NCBI GenBank assembly: GCA_943369755.1
Contig: CALROG020000005.1
Location: 1 to 64,000 of the forward strand
Direction: 5' to 3'
Source of the DNA: CALROG01 sp943369755
GTDB lineage: Bacteria > Pseudomonadota > Gammaproteobacteria > Burkholderiales > Burkholderiaceae_C
DNA: 64,000 nucleotides
In this document: positions 60,944 to 64,000 of the stretch, piece by piece
Layout: every line of letters starts with the position of its first letter
How positions within the stretch are numbered: the first letter of the stretch is position 1
Program-made: the position numbers and the translations under genes
Notes under the pieces: generated by a model
Database searches by the model: none
What the model was told of the DNA's origin: nothing
What the model saw: the letters and a program-made list of their open reading frames with translations, nothing else

Positions 60944-62167
60944 CTAGATCGGGTCGCCGGCCGGCAGCTCGGCAATTTGCCCCGCTGACCGGTCAAACCA
61001 CGCCAACCGGCTCGGGTAGGCCATGGCGCTGCGCGACATGGCGCGCGCCATGGCCACGGCACTGGCGGCGCGAATGTCGGGGTGCGCGGCCGCCAACACA
61101 CCAACGCCGAGGTCAGCCACCCAGTGGGTTTCGCCCTCGTCGGTAATGGCCGACTCGCGGCTGGTATTCAATGCCACCGGGCGGCTCAGGCGTTGGGCAA
61201 TCGATCGGGCGAGCTGCACCAACTGGTCGTGGCTGCGCAGATTGCGCAGCAGCAGCAAGAAGCCGTCGTCGCCCAGACGGCCCATCTCCACCTGGGTACT
61301 GACCGCGCGGCGCAACCGCCCGGCACAGACAAACAGCGCGTGGTTAACGGCGGCGCGGCCATGCAGCTTCTCAAGTGCGTAAAGGTTGCTGATCGACACC
61401 GCCACCACGCCCACAGACAACAGCTCGCCTTCATGCCGATAAAAAGCAGCACCCACCATTTGCCCGGTTTCGGCGTGCGAGCGCATCCGCGTGACCGGGT
61501 CATAGGCGGGGCCATACGCCATCACCTGGCGCAGCTCGATGAGATACGAATACCGCCCCCACAGAACAACCGCAACCACGCCCAGGTAAGCAATGGCGGC
61601 CACCGCACACACCGCATGCAGCGCCCAATGCACCTGGCCGCGCACCACCGCTGCCCAGCTCAGGCCACACAGGGCCAGCAGCATGAAGAACACGGCTGAA
61701 ACCGCCGCCCAGGTCAGGCGGTCACCGCGCTGCGCGCTGCGCACCGCCACGCCCAGCGCCAGCAGGCCGACCAAGCAGGTGACGACCGAGCTCAACACCA
61801 GGGCCTGCTGAGGTTTCAGGGCCCAGCCCACCAGCAGCACCCCAGCCGCCAGCGCGCCCAGCGCCACACGTGCACGCTGCGCCACCACCCGGCGGCGCAG
61901 CAGGCCCAGCATGAACAGCAGCATGTAAGCCAGCAAGGTGGCGGTCATCATGGCCACATGGGCCAGCAGGCGGTCGTGCGCGTCGATGTCGGCGATGGGC
62001 AGCCAGCCCAGGTAGGCCACCACAAAAAACACCGACGCCAGCGCGGAAATGGCCGCATTGCCGGCCACCCGGCGCAGACCGCGCGTCCAGGCGTACACCG
62101 AACCGGCCAGCATCAGTGCCGCGGTGCCAAAGTAGCCTCCCCAAAAACCCACCGCAATTGTTTCCAT
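60944..62167 (-). CDS. Membrane protein with degenerate GGDEF domain
   Basis: The 407-residue protein has about seven membrane segments in residues 1-215 (FWGGYFGTAALMLAGSVYAW to GVVAVVLWGRYSYL) and a C-terminal GGDEF-like domain. The signature is RLGDDGF instead of GG(D/E)EF, and the earlier nucleotide-binding part is eroded, so it is unlikely to make cyclic di-GMP and may be a sensor or scaffold. The ATG at 62167 is chosen because the first membrane helix follows at once. It diverges from argA by 147 bases. Confidence 0.8.
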   Translation of the reverse strand: METIAVGFWGGYFGTAALMLAGSVYAWTRGLRRVAGNAAISALASVFFVVAYLGWLPIADIDAHDRLLAHVAMMTATLLAYMLLFMLGLLRRRVVAQRARVALGALAAGVLLVGWALKPQQALVLSSVVTCLVGLLALGVAVRSAQRGDRLTWAAVSAVFFMLLALCGLSWAAVVRGQVHWALHAVCAVAAIAYLGVVAVVLWGRYSYLIELRQVMAYGPAYDPVTRMRSHAETGQMVGAAFYRHEGELLSVGVVAVSISNLYALEKLHGRAAVNHALFVCAGRLRRAVSTQVEMGRLGDDGFLLLLRNLRSHDQLVQLARSIAQRLSRPVALNTSRESAITDEGETHWVADLGVGVLAAAHPDIRAASAVAMARAMSRSAMAYPSRLAWFDRSAGQIAELPAGDPI

Positions 62168-62314
62168 GCCCTGCGCGACTCTCTTGTATTGGCCTGACTG
62201 TAGTGGCTGCCAACGGCGAACGCAATTCGCGGCAAAGCCAACTACACTCCATGCGCAATACAGCACCGCCCACAACGGCCCAAAGTCACAAGAACCGCTC
62301 ACTGCTACCGCGCC

Positions 62315-63664
62315 ATGTCCGCCGTCTTCAACTTCACCTTCGTCCCGTGGTTTCGCTCGGTCGCCCCGTACATCCATACCCATCGCGGCAAAACCTTTGT
62401 GGTGGGCATTTGTGGTGAGGCCATTGCGGCGGGCAAGCTGCAGCATCTGGCGCAAGACCTGGCCCTGATCCAGAGCATGGGCGTGAAGGTGGTGCTGGTG
62501 CACGGCTTTCGACCCCAGGTCAACGAACAGCTCAAGGCCAAGGGCCACGAGGCCAGGTACTCACACGGCATGCGCATCACGGACGAGGTGGCACTGGACT
62601 GCGCCCAGGAGGCGGCAGGCCAGTTGCGCTACGAGATTGAGGCCGCCTTCAGCCAGGGCCTGCCCAACACCCCCATGGCCGGCTCTACCGTGCGCGTTAT
62701 TTCCGGCAACTTCATCACCGCACGGCCAGTGGGCGTGCTGGATGGGGTGGACTTCCAGCACAGCGGCCTGGTGCGCAAGGTAGACGTGGCGGGCATCACC
62801 CGCACGCTTGACTTTGGTGCCATGGTGCTGCTGTCGCCGTTTGGCTTTTCACCCACCGGCGAGGCCTTCAACCTGACCATGGAAGAGGTGGCCACCAGCG
62901 TGGCCATTGCGCTGCAAGCCGACAAGCTGATTTTTGTGACCGAAATCCCCGGCATACGCACCGCGCCCGACCAGCCCGAGAGCGAAGACAACCCGATTGA
63001 CACCGAGCTGCCGCTGGCCGCCGCCGAGGCCCTGCTGGCCCAGGTGCCCGCCGGCCAGCACCCGACTGACACCGCGTTTTACTTGCAGCACTGCGTCAAG
63101 GCCTGCAAGGCCGGTGTTGAGCGCAGCCACATCTTGCCGTTTGCGCTGGACGGCGCGTTGCTGCTGGAGATTTATGTGCACGACGGCGTGGGCACGATGA
63201 TCATTGACGAAAAGCTGGAAAACCTGCGCGAGGCCACGGCTGACGATGTGGGCGGCATCCTGCAATTGATCGAGCCGTTTGAGAAAGACGGCACGCTGGT
63301 CAAACGCAGCCGCACTGAAATAGAGCGCGACGCCGCCAACTACAGCGTGATCGAGCACGACGGCGTGATCTTCGCCTGCGCCGCGCTGTACCCCTACCCC
63401 GAATCAAAAACCGCCGAGATGGCGGCACTCACCGTGTCGCCGCAAGCCCAAGGCCAGGGCGACGGCGAGAAGGTGCTCAAACGCATCGAACAACGCGCCC
63501 GCGCCAAAGGGCTGGAAAGCATCTTTGTGCTGACCACGCGCACCATGCACTGGTTTTTGAAGCGCGGCTTCGTGCAGGTAGATGCAGACTGGCTGCCCGA
63601 CGCCCGCAAGCGCAAGTACAACTGGGACCGCAAGAGCCTGGTGCTGGTCAAGAAACTGGCCTGA
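62315..63664 (+). CDS. argA: Amino-acid N-acetyltransferase (arginine biosynthesis)
   Basis: The 449-residue enzyme makes N-acetylglutamate from glutamate and acetyl-CoA. The N-terminal amino-acid-kinase-like domain (FRSVAPYIHTHRGKTFVVGICGEA to about 290) binds arginine for feedback control, and the C-terminal GNAT domain carries ALTVSPQAQGQGDGEKVL for acetyl-CoA. Length is typical. It diverges from the GGDEF-like gene. Confidence 0.95.
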   Translation: MSAVFNFTFVPWFRSVAPYIHTHRGKTFVVGICGEAIAAGKLQHLAQDLALIQSMGVKVVLVHGFRPQVNEQLKAKGHEARYSHGMRITDEVALDCAQEAAGQLRYEIEAAFSQGLPNTPMAGSTVRVISGNFITARPVGVLDGVDFQHSGLVRKVDVAGITRTLDFGAMVLLSPFGFSPTGEAFNLTMEEVATSVAIALQADKLIFVTEIPGIRTAPDQPESEDNPIDTELPLAAAEALLAQVPAGQHPTDTAFYLQHCVKACKAGVERSHILPFALDGALLLEIYVHDGVGTMIIDEKLENLREATADDVGGILQLIEPFEKDGTLVKRSRTEIERDAANYSVIEHDGVIFACAALYPYPESKTAEMAALTVSPQAQGQGDGEKVLKRIEQRARAKGLESIFVLTTRTMHWFLKRGFVQVDADWLPDARKRKYNWDRKSLVLVKKLA

Positions 63665-63666
63665 TC

Positions 63667-64000
63667 ATGGCCGCCGCGGGCGACCTGCCAGACAACGCTG
63701 TCCAGCCAGCGGACCGCATGGCCTGGCGCACCTGGCTTGAGCAACACCACACACGCCCCCATGGAGTGTGGCTTGTGACTTTCAAGAAAGGCAGTGGCCA
63801 CCCGGTCCTGGGCTACGACGACGCCGTCCGGGAGGCTCTTTGTTTCGGCTGGGTGGACAGCAAGCCGCGCAAACTCGACACGTTGCGCACCATGCTGTGG
63901 TTTGCCCCGCGCAAGGCCGGCAGCGGCTGGTCTGCCTTGAACAAGGCAAGGATCCAGGCGCTGCTGGCGGCAGGCCGCATGGCACCTGCCGGTTTGGCCA
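63667..64000 (+). CDS. YdeI/OmpD-associated family protein (3' end outside window)
   Basis: From the ATG at 63667, two bases after the argA stop, the frame is open to the window end (111 codons). It has the YdeI family pattern WRTWLEQHHTRPHGVWLV, GYDDAVREALCFGWVDSKPRKLD and W-SALNKARI. Family members are small proteins linked to peptide or bacteriocin resistance in Salmonella; the biochemical role is unknown. It is probably coupled to argA. Confidence 0.85.
   Translation, partial: MAAAGDLPDNAVQPADRMAWRTWLEQHHTRPHGVWLVTFKKGSGHPVLGYDDAVREALCFGWVDSKPRKLDTLRTMLWFAPRKAGSGWSALNKARIQALLAAGRMAPAGLA

Noticed and set aside
1..64000. CRISPR arrays, prophage structural genes and rRNA operons
   Set aside because: No regularly spaced repeats, phage structural genes or rRNA sequence were seen in the window.

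Overview
The window is chromosomal DNA of a betaproteobacterium, most likely a member of the Comamonadaceae (Burkholderiales; Rhodoferax/Polaromonas-like). The evidence is the gene order rimP-nusA-infB-rbfA-truB-typA, the guaA/guaB/DUF4124/rnfH/ratA/smpB neighbourhood, GC-rich coding DNA, an IS1071-like element, and two families of short dispersed repeats resembling ones I associate with this family. No rRNA gene or CRISPR array is visible; there is one tRNA gene (tRNA-Ser GGA).

Bases 1-14,600 are accessory DNA. They hold the 3' end of an IS630-type transposase and a Tn4651-type tyrosine recombinase (tnpS-like) with its coiled-coil partner (tnpT-like). In known transposons these two genes sit back to back around one recombination site. 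Here they are pushed apart by about 8 kb of cargo, and a near-identical 19-bp core site lies at each end of that cargo (1395-1413 and 9423-9441, same orientation). The cargo reads like a defence island: a ubiquitin-like operon (single-domain multiubiquitin protein, ThiF/E1-like enzyme, DUF6527 protein); a divergent operon with a sigma-70-like factor, a small protein and an ImmA/IrrE metallopeptidase; and a convergent pair of AAA ATPase and subtilisin-like protease. To the right, an IS1071-like element with 38-bp inverted repeats and a 5-bp target duplication has cut an AbiEi/DUF6088 antitoxin-type gene in two.

At 14,595-14,622 there is a dif-like site: the XerD arm and central region match the E. 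coli dif sequence, but the XerC arm diverges. The highly expressed genes to its right (guaA, guaB, typA, infB, nusA) are all transcribed toward it, and a few KOPS-like octamers change polarity around it. This suggests the window spans or approaches the replication terminus.

From 14.6 kb to the right end the sequence is core chromosome. In order it holds an FHA-adenylate cyclase, an aldehyde dehydrogenase, LD-carboxypeptidase, a tadA-dehalogenase fusion, guaA, a LysM protein, guaB, rnfH/ratA/smpB, and an eight-gene minus-strand operon from rimP to an enoyl-CoA hydratase-like gene. Next come the yejABEF peptide importer with arfB, fabI, an arginine/lysine/ornithine decarboxylase, nfeD plus a stomatin-like gene, tRNA-Ser, livK, holC, pepA, and lptF-lptG-cbiX. 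The right end holds a CysB-type regulator with an aminotransferase, an atypical SDR, hrpA, a degenerate GGDEF protein, argA, and the start of a YdeI-family gene.
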